Assembly: GCA_023213395.1 (NCBI GenBank)
Contig: CM041465.1
Span: 59,279,741 to 59,343,740, forward strand
Direction: 5' to 3'
Origin: Cycas panzhihuaensis
Lineage: Eukaryota; Cycadophyta
DNA length: 64,000 nucleotides
A program made the translations under genes and the position numbers. The notes under the pieces were generated by a model that worked only from the letters and a program-made list of their open reading frames with translations, was not told where the DNA came from and searched no databases. Positions 34,300-45,599 of this stretch are shown in pieces (position 1 is the first letter of the stretch; every line of letters starts with the position of its first letter).

Positions 34300-35480
34300 T
34301 CTTCTTCATTGAAGATGACATCTTGACTTACATAGACTTTGTTGGTTATAGGATCAATGCACTTATATGCTTTTTAATTTTTGTTGTATCCCACCATGAT
34401 GCATTCAATGCTTTTTAAGTCCCACTTTGCTCTTTTTTTGTCTGGAATATGAACAAATGCTTAGCTGCTAAAAACTTTTAAATGACTTATATCTGGTTTC
34501 CTTCCTATCCAAGCTTCTTCTAGCATGGATTCAATTAAAGCTTTGGTTGGACTCATGTTTAACAAGTAACAGGCTGTGCTGATAGCTTCAGCCCAATAAG
34601 TTTTAGAGATGTTCTTAGTGTGCATCATGCTTCGTGCCATTTCTATAATGACTCAATTTTTTTGCTCTACAACTCCATTAGATTGAGGTGTGTATGGAGT
34701 CGTAAATTGTCTTCATATTCCTCTATTCTTGTAAAATTTTAAAAATTCTTTGGAAATGTATTCACCTCTTCCATCTGATCTTAAACACTTAATTTTGGCA
34801 TTGCTTTCCAACTCAGCTTATGCTTTGAATTCTTTAAATGCATCTAGGGCTTCAGATTTTGTATGTAGAAAATAGATCTAAATTTTTCTAGTGAGATCAT
34901 CTATGAAGGTGATAAAATATCTTTTCTTATTAATTGAATGTGGAATGATGGGTCCACAGAGATTAGTGTGAACTAATTCTAAATTTTCTTTGGCTCTCCA
35001 TGTACTTTCTTAAAAAGGAAGTCTATGCTACTTACCAAACTGACAATCTTTGTAAACAAAATTGTTTGATGTGATGGGAGTTAGTCTAACTACCAGATTT
35101 TTCTTTTCCATATTTTTTAGCTTCTCCATGGGGAGATGTCCATACTTGAAATACCACATTTTATCATTATTGTTTATAACAGTACATGCTTTTACATCAG
35201 GTAAGATGGGGTGAGATATTAGTCTATACAGATCATTACATTCTACTCCTTTTGCAACTAGATTCCCATTATTTTTCATGTCATGTATATAGAAAAAGCC
35301 CTTTTCATCAAAGAGTGTACTCATTCCCTTCTTTTTCAGTTGGGCAACAGAGAGGAGATTCATTTTGAGATCTGGTACTAGGAGGACGTCGAATATTTTT
35401 TCTACCTTGTCTTTGATTTTTACAGCTATTATTCCTACTCCCTTGATTTTGAGGGAGTACTTATCTCCAAGCTCCATAGG
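34300..35480 (-). pseudogene. copia pre-integrase and integrase (C4), catalytic Asp lost
   Basis: The pre-integrase domain is open for 149 codons (35477-35028) with KMWYFKYGHLPMEKL and CQFGK. In the integrase core the first motif reads LVHTNLCGP, where copia has HTDLCGP, so the first catalytic Asp is Asn. The second Asp (LRSDGRGEY) and the Glu (NGVVEQKN) are present. The C-terminal VGYNKN motif follows. Stops at Gln/Trp codons. Confidence 0.88.
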
Positions 35481-35640
35481 CTTGTTTGTAGTGTAGGGTC
35501 ATCAATCTTCGAACCACTCTTCCCGACTAGTCATGTGATGTGACACTCTAGAGTCAATATACCAGACTTCTTTGTCTTGTAAGCTTGTTGTTAGAGCAAC
35601 AACAAAGGCTATTACTTCTTCTCCATTTTGGTCATTATTG
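35481..35640 (-). pseudogene. copia protease (C4), altered active site
   Basis: VWYIDSRVSHHMTSREEW: the expected D-S-G-A reads D-S-R-V at 35544-35555 (GGA to AGA and GCA to GTA, both transitions). The catalytic Asp itself remains. Confidence 0.85.
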
Positions 35641-35699
35641 TTAGTCTGCTCTTTGCTGTAATTCCCCATTGACTTCTTCCCTCTCTGAGTATCTACTTT

Positions 35700-36560
35700 T
35701 GTACACTAAAAGGGATAATGCCCACTTTGACCATAATGATAACATTTATCAAAGGCTTTACAAGAATTGGCAAAATGACATGTCTTACCACAACTATAAC
35801 ATATGATATTTCTTCCTCTTCCTCTTGGGTCTGACCATCGTTCTCGTGACATGTTGCTTGAATCTTGCCAACCTTGTGCTATGCCATAGTACTCAATATT
35901 TTTTCCACGTCCTCTACTTTGACCTCAGGATCCCAAATTCAACTTGGATGTAAAGGTGTCCTCGAGATTTGTAGTGTCTTCATACCTTTTATTTCTTTGT
36001 TCTTGTTGCAGGAGCAGCCATGTTAAAGATTCAAAGACATAGTTGCCAATTGACTAGAGTTTATGATAGTATTGATTGTGACATCAAATGATCTGGGTAA
36101 CTTACTAATAACAAGTTCAATAAGATTTCATTTAGTGAGAGGATCATCGGCATTAATAAGGTTGTTTCTCAGAGAGATTATATAGAAAATTTGTATTAGT
36201 TTTAGACTCTTTTATTTGCAGGTTGAATAATTCAGCTTTCAGGGTTATTATTTTTGCCTTATTTTTTTGACTATATATGTTCTCCAGATACTGCCATATA
36301 CTAGCGGTAGAGTACAGGTTTTCAATGTAGACAAGAAGTGAATAAAAAATGGACAACTTGAGTATAATAACCCCTATACTATCCCTTTCTTCCCAATTCG
36401 TTTGAGTGGCTTCTACTTCCTTTGGCTTTTGTTCAGATCCAATGGTGATTTGCTAGGCATTTTTAGCCCTAAGCAGAGTCTCTATTTTAATTTTCCAAAT
36501 GTGTTAATTGTTGTCAGTTAATTTGTCACCATCAGATAGAGCAAGTATAAAAGATGCCAT
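35700..36560 (-). pseudogene. copia gag with two zinc knuckles (C4)
   Basis: Starts at an ATG (36560-36558, MASFILALSDG), followed by the gag N-terminal HIWKIKIETLL, IWQYLENIYSQKNKA and LKAELFNLQ motifs of the UBN2-type domain. The first zinc knuckle CYSCGKTCHFANSC is intact; a second, CYHYGQSGHYPF, has lost its second Cys. Stops and at least one frame change follow. Confidence 0.82.
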
Positions 36561-37195
36561 GAGAATCTCAGAACTGGGTTTCGGAAGCCCTAGGTTGTAC
36601 TTTTGTATAGATTTCTATACGGTATAAAAATTATATAAATGAGTATGAATGATACCTCAAAAGAAAGCTGAGGCTGCAAGGAGTTCAAATCTGTAATCGC
36701 TTTTTGATTTAGACTGTTAATCTGAAAGAAATTGCCCTCGAAAGGGTATAGCTGGGGCCCTTATTTTAGAGGAAAAATGCTTAAAAAATGGAAAACATCA
36801 CTAAACTACCAAATGAAATTGCTTCAAACAAAGGCACAATAATCTAGCAATGAAGTCTTGAAGAAGATCTGGGTGAAAAACTATGAAAAAAATGAGAAAA
36901 TGTCACTTGTAAGGGTAAAAATGGCATAGACCTGGAAAGGGATAAAATCACCCTAAAACAACTTCAAATCAATTCGACCCAAAAGAGAGAAATGCTAAGG
37001 ATGACCCGATCTACAAACTGGCCAAGTTTCATCTTAATCTGAGTACTTGAAAAATTTTGGCCGTATGGTGGTACGGATCTGTACAGGTGCCTCTGGAAAC
37101 TTCCTCTGTCAATATTCCTCCTTATTTGAGTACTAAAGAATTTCTTCAATTTGACTTATAAACTCCAGAATCTGATTATTGTGGCAGAGCAACCT

Positions 37196-37207
37196 ACTCT
37201 TATACCA
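37196..37207 (-). other. Primer-binding site of C4
   Basis: TGGTATAAGAGT on the minus strand, adjacent to the 5' LTR; two mismatches to the tRNA-iMet complement. The 36561-37195 leader holds no recognisable gene. Confidence 0.8.
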
Positions 37208-37425
37208 TGTTGGGGACAACCTCTGTAGGAATGAAAGAATCTTATCTATTAATGCTCAATGTGTACATATATATACAATGAGAAGTTTCAATTGCCTAAT
37301 AACTATCAAACCTAATGATGACACATGTCCAACACTTAATTATCTTTCATTAAGGTGGACTTATGTCCTAACACATTTATGTCTTAACACCCTTATGTCC
37401 TAAGATAAAACATTATACTCTAACA
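37208..37425 (-). repeat. 5' LTR of C4 (right copy)
   Basis: 218 bp, same ends as the left copy, followed by GTCCT. Confidence 0.95.
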
Positions 37426-37430
37426 GTCCT

Positions 37431-37846
37431 TAGTAACTAACCTATGATAAGTTCATTAATCTAGCGTATAATCTCTCTTAGGTCTTAACACTCATCAATC
37501 CTCCTAATCTATAACTAGTATGACATAGATCACTCTTTTTTAGGAGGGAATAAAGGTCTAGGTTAGATTTTTATTTCATAGGATGGCTTGGTTTGGTAGA
37601 AATAAGGCAAACATAGAATGTTTATTTTAGGGTAAGGATCCCATATGTTTCTTCAACCTATTAGAAGGTTACTTATGATGTCCCTAAAGTTAATAAGATT
37701 TTTGCTTGACTTGTTTATTTGATTTAAGTGCTTATATTTAATTTAATTTTGGTTTGATTTTATAATACATATGTGAAATAGTTTAATTTATAAATTAGTC
37801 TAATTTCCTCATCTTTATTTAAGCACACAAGTAAAGAGATCTCTTT
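37431..37846. other. Non-coding stretch left of Tat A
   Basis: AT-rich continuation of the sequence that C4 interrupted; no gene seen. Confidence 0.4.
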
Positions 37847-39242
37847 TGTTTCCCAGCTACCGGGAATGGGTTCTTGGCAATTCGACTCAAGTAAGTATAG
37901 GTATGCTTCTATCCTTTGCCTTTGCTACTTCTCTAGAAAGGTAAACTGAAGCATCCTTTTATTACATGACTGATTGATATATTTAAGTGATCATCTTGCA
38001 TCCACTGCTTGATCATATTGCTTGACACTCTTTTAGCCTATGACGATTCGCAAGATATGCATCCCCATGGCACTCCACAACCCTCCTATGTACCTCCATA
38101 TTATCTCAAGGGTTACTTAGCTTGTGTAATCCATTCACACATACTTTACCACATCACAACTCTTAGCACCCTACTAGGTGTGATTAGTGCATTCTTATAT
38201 GTTTATCAGATTCCTAGGAACCCTACCTCCCTGGTACCCCATCTAGTTTAGGTCATCCTCTCTATATGACTATCCCCAGCCACCTAGACAGAGGGCCAGC
38301 CCTTCTTAGGCCTAGGGTATCCTCCTTTAGGGCTCCCATATACCTTTTCTTCTCTCATTTTTTCTTCTATCACCACACCATAACAAATGTCGTAGTACCA
38401 TGGTAAACTTCACGGTATTACAAAATTTGCCATGGGGCAATTGTCAAATTTTTTTCTTTTTAATCTGCCATGGCAAATTTCATTTTTTCTGAAAAACTGC
38501 CATGTGGCTTAGTCATCCCCTGAGTCCTAGCCTAACCCTAATCATCTAATTAAGCTAGGGTTACGTATAAAACCCAAAAAGACTTCATTTTCCCTCCTCT
38601 TCTTCCATCCATTCTCCTCTCTTCTCCTACTTTCATTGGTAGTTTTCTATAGGAACACCCTGCAACATTTGAGATACCTATATCCCAGCCTGAGATCCAC
38701 CTTCTCTAACTCAGATCCATGGTAGCGGGCTTAAAAACAAGCTTCTCTAAGCAAGGATACACTCTAAGTCTCACCTCCATGTGTGATCATCAAGTTTCAT
38801 CAAGCTTCTCTTTAGGTTTCATAGCTCTTGTAGGGATCCCACTGTAAGCCCCATAGATCTATCCTTTTTTACCATTTTCTTAGGCAGACCTTTCACTAAT
38901 CTGGCCTCAGTAGGTACCACCTAATGTTTATTTCATTTTATTCCTTTTATCTTCCCTAAAAGAGATTATATTACTTCATATACCTTTTATTTTATAGCTT
39001 TCCAATATATACAAGAGGCATCCCCTCCATTCTTCCATTTCTATCCACATTACCTTCCTTCTTTCTCCTAGTTTTTCTAAGGAGGCTATGAGGAGAGGTC
39101 CTTAAAGAGTGAGAGAGAGGAGCCAAGGTGGGTTCAACACCCACTAGGCCTGCTCCTCAAGGGCAACCCCCTTCTCCTTTTTTGCTCTCTTTCTCTTGTG
39201 CCTTTCTTGGGCTACCAGGGAGCTCCCGGAAGAAGGCCATCA
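37847..39242 (+). repeat. Tat A left LTR
   Basis: Begins TGTTTCCCA. The end is inferred from the PBS-like TGGTATCAG at 39244. Homologous to 54569-55953 throughout, with many substitutions. ORFs such as 38009-38251 are LTR shadows repeated in the second LTR. Confidence 0.75.
38566..38572 (+). promoter_or_regulatory. TATA box in Tat LTR
   Basis: TATAAAA followed 20-70 bp later by a CT-rich tract typical of plant 5' leaders. It is conserved in the other LTR at 55277-55283 in the same context. Confidence 0.65.
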
Positions 39243-39243
39243 T

Positions 39244-39252
39244 TGGTATCAG
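39244..39252 (+). other. Putative primer-binding site of Tat A
   Basis: TGGTATCAG then TG: nine bases match the tRNA-iMet complement, then diverge. In Tat B the same place reads TGGTATTAG. Tentative. Confidence 0.5.
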
Positions 39253-41053
39253 TGTACGTAACCCCTTGAAGCACTAGTTCTAGGCCTGAGTGCCTTACTT
39301 GGGTAGAGTTTCCAAGCTTGAGTTATATCACATATCAACTTTAGATTTTGGCTTAGTCAAAGTTGTAAAACACTGCATATTACAACATTTGTAATATAGA
39401 CAGTATTTACAAACCTTGTGCTATCTATTTCTCCCATCATTTGCTGCCATTAGGCTATCCCAATCTGTTGTTCCTATGCTTAGAGGTAGCGTGGAGGTGT
39501 GTACGTTAGAGGGCTAGCTATTCCAAGGCTAACCATCCATATCCTTTGTCTTGTGTTGCTTGTATTGAGGAGATTGGAAGTTGTTCCTTGGTTGGAAATT
39601 TACTTGATTTAAACTATATTACTTACAACATTCTTAGCATTTCACATCTACATATATATATATTTGTTTGGAACTCTAGCATCCCCTTGGAAAAGGGTAG
39701 AGAAGCTTTGTGATTATAGGCTTCACCACGTCTCTCATGGAAAAGGAAGAACTGCTTCAATCTGGGTACGTCTCTTACCCTTCCTTTCCTTGGTCATTTC
39801 TACTTCTAGAATAGTCTTTCCTTTTGTTTTTCTTGCCTTTTGTTTTCAATTCGGGGAAGGTAAGGGAGCCCCAATACCATCGATCTATGCTGTCCATGTG
39901 TTGGGAGAAGGAAAGGGAGAAGAAAGCATGACACAAGATAACATCCTTATTTCAGCTACATAACTTTCCAGGTACACTGCCCTCCTTTTCTTCATAACTC
40001 TTTCCCTTTTCTTTTCTTAAGTTTGCTTGCTTGCATAACCAAAACATAAAAAGAAAAGAGGAAAGGAACTTATTTACACCTACCTTTTGTATATGCATGC
40101 TATGCTTGCATCCTTAGGAAAGAGCATAAGATAGGAACTATCCCCCCTTTCTTTCTACTTGATTGCATACCGCCCCTTTAGGATTTGCACCATTAGCATG
40201 CATGTGTATGCTTCTATGGTTTTCCTTCTCTATCCTCTTTTCTAATTCAAAGTAAAAAGAGAGTGAAGACGTGCATTCGAGGGAAAATGAGAGATTCTAT
40301 TTATTATTTTTATATAGCTCTTCCATTTCTCATCTACAAATACTGCTAGGTAGATATCATTTCACCCTTACACACTGAAGGTTGAACCTTTCACTTCTAG
40401 GATAGTGAAAGCTGCTTTTGCCATCATCTTTTATCCCCTCCAAACACACTTTAGGTGGGTTAGCCTAGGAGGATTTATCCTCTAGCACATCCTCCTATAA
40501 CCCCATTGCACTCACCTTACCTAAATCATCTTGACACCTTCTCCTTTGGGTTGGTCTCATGTGTGAGGTGGTTATTCAACACCACCCTTACAAGCATGTA
40601 CCTCTCGTGCCACTTGTCTACGCACATTCTATTCATATTTCTTCACTTCCCATGAGGATTCATTCCCTTATTTGGTCTTTCCCTTCCCTTCTATCCATCC
40701 AAGGGTGGGAAGACCTACATCTTGAGGTTACTCGAGAAATTGAGGATATCCCTTGCATGTGGTACCCTCAAAACCAAAATCGAGTTATCTAGAGGGAAGT
40801 TGTGCATCATTCATGGGTCCAGAACTTGCATTCTGATGCACGGATGCATTGTACGGGTGATTTTCTCACTTGTTGGATTAACTCTATATTTTGGAGCCTT
40901 TCGTTGACTAACCTAATCCTAACCAGGTGTAGTTACTATCCCATAGACATGATTCCACTGGCGACTATATTGGGGACCCGCCAATAAGGGAATCATTCTT
41001 TCCCCCTTCATGTTGGTGCTACTTCCTCTTGGTAGCTTTCCCCTTTAGTTTTC
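39253..41053 (+). other. Leader of Tat A
   Basis: Non-coding, with CT-rich stretches. The first part (to about 39975) is matched in Tat B at 55965-56694; the rest is absent from Tat B. Confidence 0.7.
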
Positions 41054-42380
41054 TTGGGTAGCCCCCAAAATGTGCATTACTTTATTTCTCCTTTCTTCCA
41101 ACCCATAGGTAGAACTTGCATGCGACGATTCTCACATCACCTACGAGGTCTACCTCCACTATTGGAAGAACCCTCATATCATTCCCTTCCCACATCGGAT
41201 CCCAATTTGATTATGGAGGGATCTCTTTCAGATTGGGCATACCATGCTTATGTGTTCGACTCCCTTGAGCTTTTTACTTCCTTCAAAGGGTCCACCCAAG
41301 GAAGTGAAGATCCTATCTTTTATCTGACTGACCAGCAATACCTACAATCTCACCATTCCTCTACTCACAAAGTAGAGCCTTCGTCTCCTTTAGAGTTTCA
41401 CCACCATCACGGTGATTCTTGTGAGAATCATCCTATGGGGTCTGCTTTGTACGAGGATCCTTCCACCTCTTACGATTAGGCAGATACCCCTCCTGCTAAT
41501 GTAGTAGAAGCCTTAAGTCAATGTTTCGAAGCCACCCATCTCCAACCACATCCTAAGTAGTTTGAGAATGTCTTGTGAAGTGTTGTGTTTCCTTCTTCTA
41601 TGTCTCCCTTGCCTCACTCATCCCATTTGACTTCCTTACCTATGATGAGCCTACCTCTCACCTCATCCTCTTCTCCCCATGGTGTATGTTCCCTGGGGAC
41701 CACTCAGGGTATGTCTTCTTCTCAACTTGGGTTGAGCATACTCCTGTCTAGTTAAATGACTAGTCCTCCTTTGACCATTGTCTATCCACAACCTACTAGA
41801 CCTAGGGGACCTGCCTACCCCCCTAGTTCTAGTCACGTTGGGTTTGTCCCCACATACTCCCAATACTAACCTAGGGACTTTTCTCTCCATATGCCTCCTG
41901 GTTACATTACTCAACCGTGGGGGCATGGTAAAGGGAACTCCTTGCCTACTTATGAGGTGGACCGTTTGCACCCTTATGGGGTCGCACCACCAATAAGCAG
42001 CCCATATAGGCAAAATTTGGTCCCTCACCCCTTATTTCCACCATCCTGTATGGAACCTCAAATCATACCCTTACAAGGAGGGCTAACTCCCTCCTAAGGA
42101 GTTTTCCCTCAAGCTCCTTTCCAATAAGAAGCATTCCCTCAAGGAGGGATGGGTCTATCACACCTATTTGCTCCTATACATGTCTCTTCGAATGTGGGAT
42201 TCATGCCTTCTCACCAAACAATGGGTGGATAACATCCCCTTTTGAACTAAACTGTACAAGGAGGGTTTGGGTAGCCCTACCTGCCATCATTTCCAACTTC
42301 TGTTGACCCTATGGTCTAGTCGAGGGTACACCTCTTTATGGACTATAGGTCGATGCCCTTATCTATCGAGGAGTTAAGAA
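41054..42380 (+). pseudogene. N-terminal gag extension of Tat A (Pro/Ser-rich)
   Basis: A 141-codon open stretch (41054-41479) without recognisable domain, then Pro/Gln/Gly-rich frames with stops up to the gag core. Long N-terminal gag regions occur in Ogre/Tat elements; the assignment here is positional. Confidence 0.5.
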
Positions 42381-43500
42381 CTAACTTACTACCTTACCTT
42401 CCTGAAGTCCCTAAATTTGATGGGACTTCGTCGCAAGACCCAATGGAGCATATCCATAGTTTCTCTATGGTATGTATTGACTATTGAGGCTATGACCACA
42501 TTCTCATGAAAATTTTTCTGCGATTCCTTTAAGGTGATGCCCTCAAGTGGTTTATTACCTACTTGCACATTCCATTTTTTCATTCCAGTAGCTTGTGGAT
42601 GAATTCGTTAATTACTTTAACGTAGCTCATACATTCAAAAGTGGGATGAAATCCCTTTTGTCTCTTAAACAAGGTTACGATGAAATGAATCATGACTTTG
42701 TGAGATGTTTTCACGACCTTCTTCATTCCACCAAGGTGACTCTGCCTGAGGAATTGAAGAGTGACCTCTTTGTCAATGCCCTTCGCCCAGAAGTCCATGT
42801 CAAAGTCCTTAAGATGGGGGCGACTACATGTGACTCTGCCCTAGCGAAGTGCTTAGTACTTGAGCCCATTAAGATCTAGGGTGGACTCAAGAAGCCTCTA
42901 AAGCCCTCATAATGACATGAGGTACCCCCACCATTATGAGAAACCAAAACCCAACAACTCGCTAGGTCTTCTTCTCATCTTACCGAGAAGACCCTATAAC
43001 CTCTCACTTTAGCCATATATTTATTCAAACGTACTATGAATAAGCTTAAGCTCCAAGCTCCTTCATTCCCCACATCTCATAGGCCAATCCACCAGGCTTC
43101 CCAAGCTACTCCTAGTAAGGGTGGTAACACCCAGTCTTCTCAAACGAGGAAGCCCAATTCCTCCCTTGAAAAGAAGTGGTACTCCATCCATGGAGAATGT
43201 TTCCACGAAGATTCATGGTGCTGGGCCCAACATCCTAAAGTTCCCCTACAGCATGATTCTTCCCCTAAATGGGCATCTAGTCCCAATCTAAACTAGCCCA
43301 TTCATAGAGACCCCTTCCCCAAACACGAGGAACGTGATCACAACCACTAACAAAAGAACAACTGGAACCGAGGAAGATCCCTAAACCCTCACCCTTTACA
43401 AGCTAAAGGGAAGGGTACAAGGAATTCATCCTCTTCCTCGAGTTCCCCTGACCATTGTACTCCTTTGCCTTCACGATCCCAAAACAAGGGAAAGAAGGTC
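42381..43500 (+). pseudogene. gag core and zinc-finger region of Tat A
   Basis: Capsid motif PEVPKFDGTSSQDPMEHIHSF, then ALKWF. After a frameshift near 42590 comes DEFVNYFNVAHTF and an open 94-codon stretch. At 43177-43221 a zinc-finger-like WYSIHGECFHEDSWC is visible, with Tyr where a Cys is expected. Absent from Tat B. Confidence 0.75.
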
Positions 43501-43570
43501 ATTTAGATGCTTGGGACTACTCCATTGTACACCCTAACCTAGTCTTAAGTAGTTAAAGAGGGAAATGGTG

Positions 43571-44018
43571 TGTAACGAACTGTTACACCAAAACCTTAAG
43601 GTGTTAGTGAAGAGGTGGCCCCACCTAGTAGACCATTATCTCCCCCCTAGTTCAAACAGGCTAGCCCTGCCTAGCCTCGCTTTCACTTATGTTCATGTAC
43701 CTTACAAGACTCGACTACGATGGCATTTTGCACATCGGCGACATCTGGTGTAACGATTCGTTACAAGTGGTATTAGAGCCAAGACCTGGGTTCAAATCTC
43801 GTAGGGGTAACACCACTTATGGGGGCGGTGGGGTGACGCACCAAACATCACCGATGTATAAAATGCCATCATAGCTGGGGCCTATAGGATGCATGAATGC
43901 CGGTGAAAGCAGGGCTAGGCGAGGCTAGCCCGTTTGAACTGGGGGAGAGGTAATGGTCTACTTGGTGGGGGGCCCTCTTCACTAACACCTCGAGGTTTTG
44001 GTGTAATGATTCGTTACA
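43571..44018. mobile_element. TRIM-like element with inverted left LTR, in Tat A
   Basis: 448 bp, flanked by a perfect 5 bp duplication TGGTG (43566-43570 and 44019-44023). Right LTR 43834-44018 (185 bp, TGACGCACC... ...GTTACA). Interior of only about 68 bp: PBS TGGTATTAGAGCC (43768-43780), a tRNA T-arm-like GGTTCAAATC block and a G-rich polypurine tract ending at 43833. The left arm (43571-43748) is the reverse complement of the right LTR at roughly 85% by eye. A 17 bp near-palindrome TGTAACGATTCGTTACA occurs at 43571, 43749 and 44002. No coding capacity; ORFs here are shadows. Confidence 0.85.
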
Positions 44019-44099
44019 TGGTGCCTCTTCATCTACATCTTACCTTGACCCTCTTCTAGAAACTTCTCTTCTAGAAGTCCCTGCACTCCCCAAGACCAT

Positions 44100-45590
44100 T
44101 CCCATGCACCTCGGTTGTTACAACTTTTGAAGTTCTCTTCCCCAACCCACTGTGAAAGGGAAGCCTTTCTCTATCATCAATGAGCTTCATACTGTGGCTG
44201 CTGGAATATCCATAATAGACATCTTGAGGAGCTATCTTGAATAGCGTATGCTTCTCCTAGAAGCCTTAGGATTAGGTGATGCATTCGTTCATGCCTTGGG
44301 TGTCAGCCCAAGTTGTGAACTCATCATCTCCTTTGATCTTAAGGATCTTCCTCCTTCCAGTGAAAGGGAGCACTAGTGGCACTTCTCTTTCACCATAACT
44401 ATCGATACTCCTGACTATACTTTACGGAGAACCATTATCAGCAATGGTTCTTCTGTTAATACTATGCTCTTGTATGTGAGCTTGGTATATTAGCCCTAGA
44501 GCCAGTTCCTTAGCGGTGTCAAGGCTACGATGGTAGTGAAAAGATACCCTTGGGATTGGTGTCTATCCCTCTTACTCTCAAGGGAAAGACTATCCTCACA
44601 AATATTATAGTCCTTGACATCGATGTTGACTACAATATTCTGTTAGGATGCCCATGGATTGACCAAATGGGAGTTGTGTGCTCGTCTTATTGGGGACAAC
44701 TTAAATTTGTCCATGAAGGGCAAATGAAGGTCATCTCCTGGGAGCCTCCTCTCACTAAGCAACCATGCAAATCTTGTCAAGCAGTTCATGGCCAAGTAAA
44801 AGGTGACAAGGACCTTTTTATCCATGCCTCTACTTACTTTATTGACATCCCTAATCCATCCCCTTTGGAAGAATACCCTTCATCTACTTCCTCCAATCTC
44901 ACATGCTTTACCCCTATTGGTGTCAAAAGTTATGAGTACCTCACTATACTTAGTGACGATGAGCCTGATGGTGAGGATGAGGGTTTCCCTCATCCTATCT
45001 CCCTTCTAAGCATGAGTAGGGGGCACCTCCTTCATTCCAAGTCCTGATCTAGAACCTCCATTGTTGAAGAAACTAACTTTTCTCTTGTGTCTCATGTCAT
45101 CGCTCCTGTTGATCAGGCGATCCTTGAGTGTTCCCCTTCATCGTCGCTCATAGGCAACGAAGCTAGGGAGCCTCCTATTGTCCCTCATAGGGGACCCTCT
45201 CTGACTCTTCCAAAGAGTCCTTTAGATATGCCAAGTAGTGTGTCAACCACCATGGTCCCACTATTTCTGCTTCGCCTCTCTCCTCATCTTCTCGAAATGT
45301 GGTCATCCATAGGGTGGATTACTTCGAGGATGACGAGGCTCTGCTTGAGCATTTAGCGGGCTCTGCACCCAATCTCCCTTCTAGTCACCATAGGCTTGGC
45401 CATTAAAAGGTCCTAGCTATTGGGTCTTCCCTTGCCAACATAATTATGTCTCTTACTTTACCCCTTCCTGTTAACCGAGCCCCCCTTCACTTTAAGGAGG
45501 GGAATGCCATGCGCATGGGGGCAACCCAAGACATAGTCCTTGCCCCATCCAAAGTCATTAAGGTAGGAGAGGAATGCTCTCTTAATGAAA
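44100..45590 (+). pseudogene. Tat A protease region and linker, active Asp lost
   Basis: Upstream block GKPFSIINELHTVAAGI, then the retropepsin loop TIISNGSSVNTM at about 44433-44470, where the catalytic Asp reads Ser. In Tat B it reads Asn. Then GLVSIPLTLKGKTI and NILLGCPWIDQMG in an open 165-codon frame (44550-45047), followed by a Ser/Pro-rich linker to RT. A small deletion relative to Tat B lies near 44475. Confidence 0.8.
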
Positions 45591-45599
45591 TAAGGGAGT

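Larger units (their letters stand above)
32280..37425 (-). mobile_element. Ty1/copia element C4, complete structure, minus strand
   Basis: 5146 bp with two 218 bp LTRs differing at about 7 positions by hand count (about 3%), a perfect GTCCT duplication, PBS at the right, purine tract at the left, and gag-protease-integrase-RT-RNase H in copia order on the minus strand. The least diverged LTR pair in the window. Catalytic losses in protease and integrase plus stops make it inactive. Confidence 0.95.

Noticed and set aside
38009-38251. 80-codon ORF repeated at 54731-54973.
   Set aside because: The repetition is due to the LTR, not to a conserved gene; composition is low-information.
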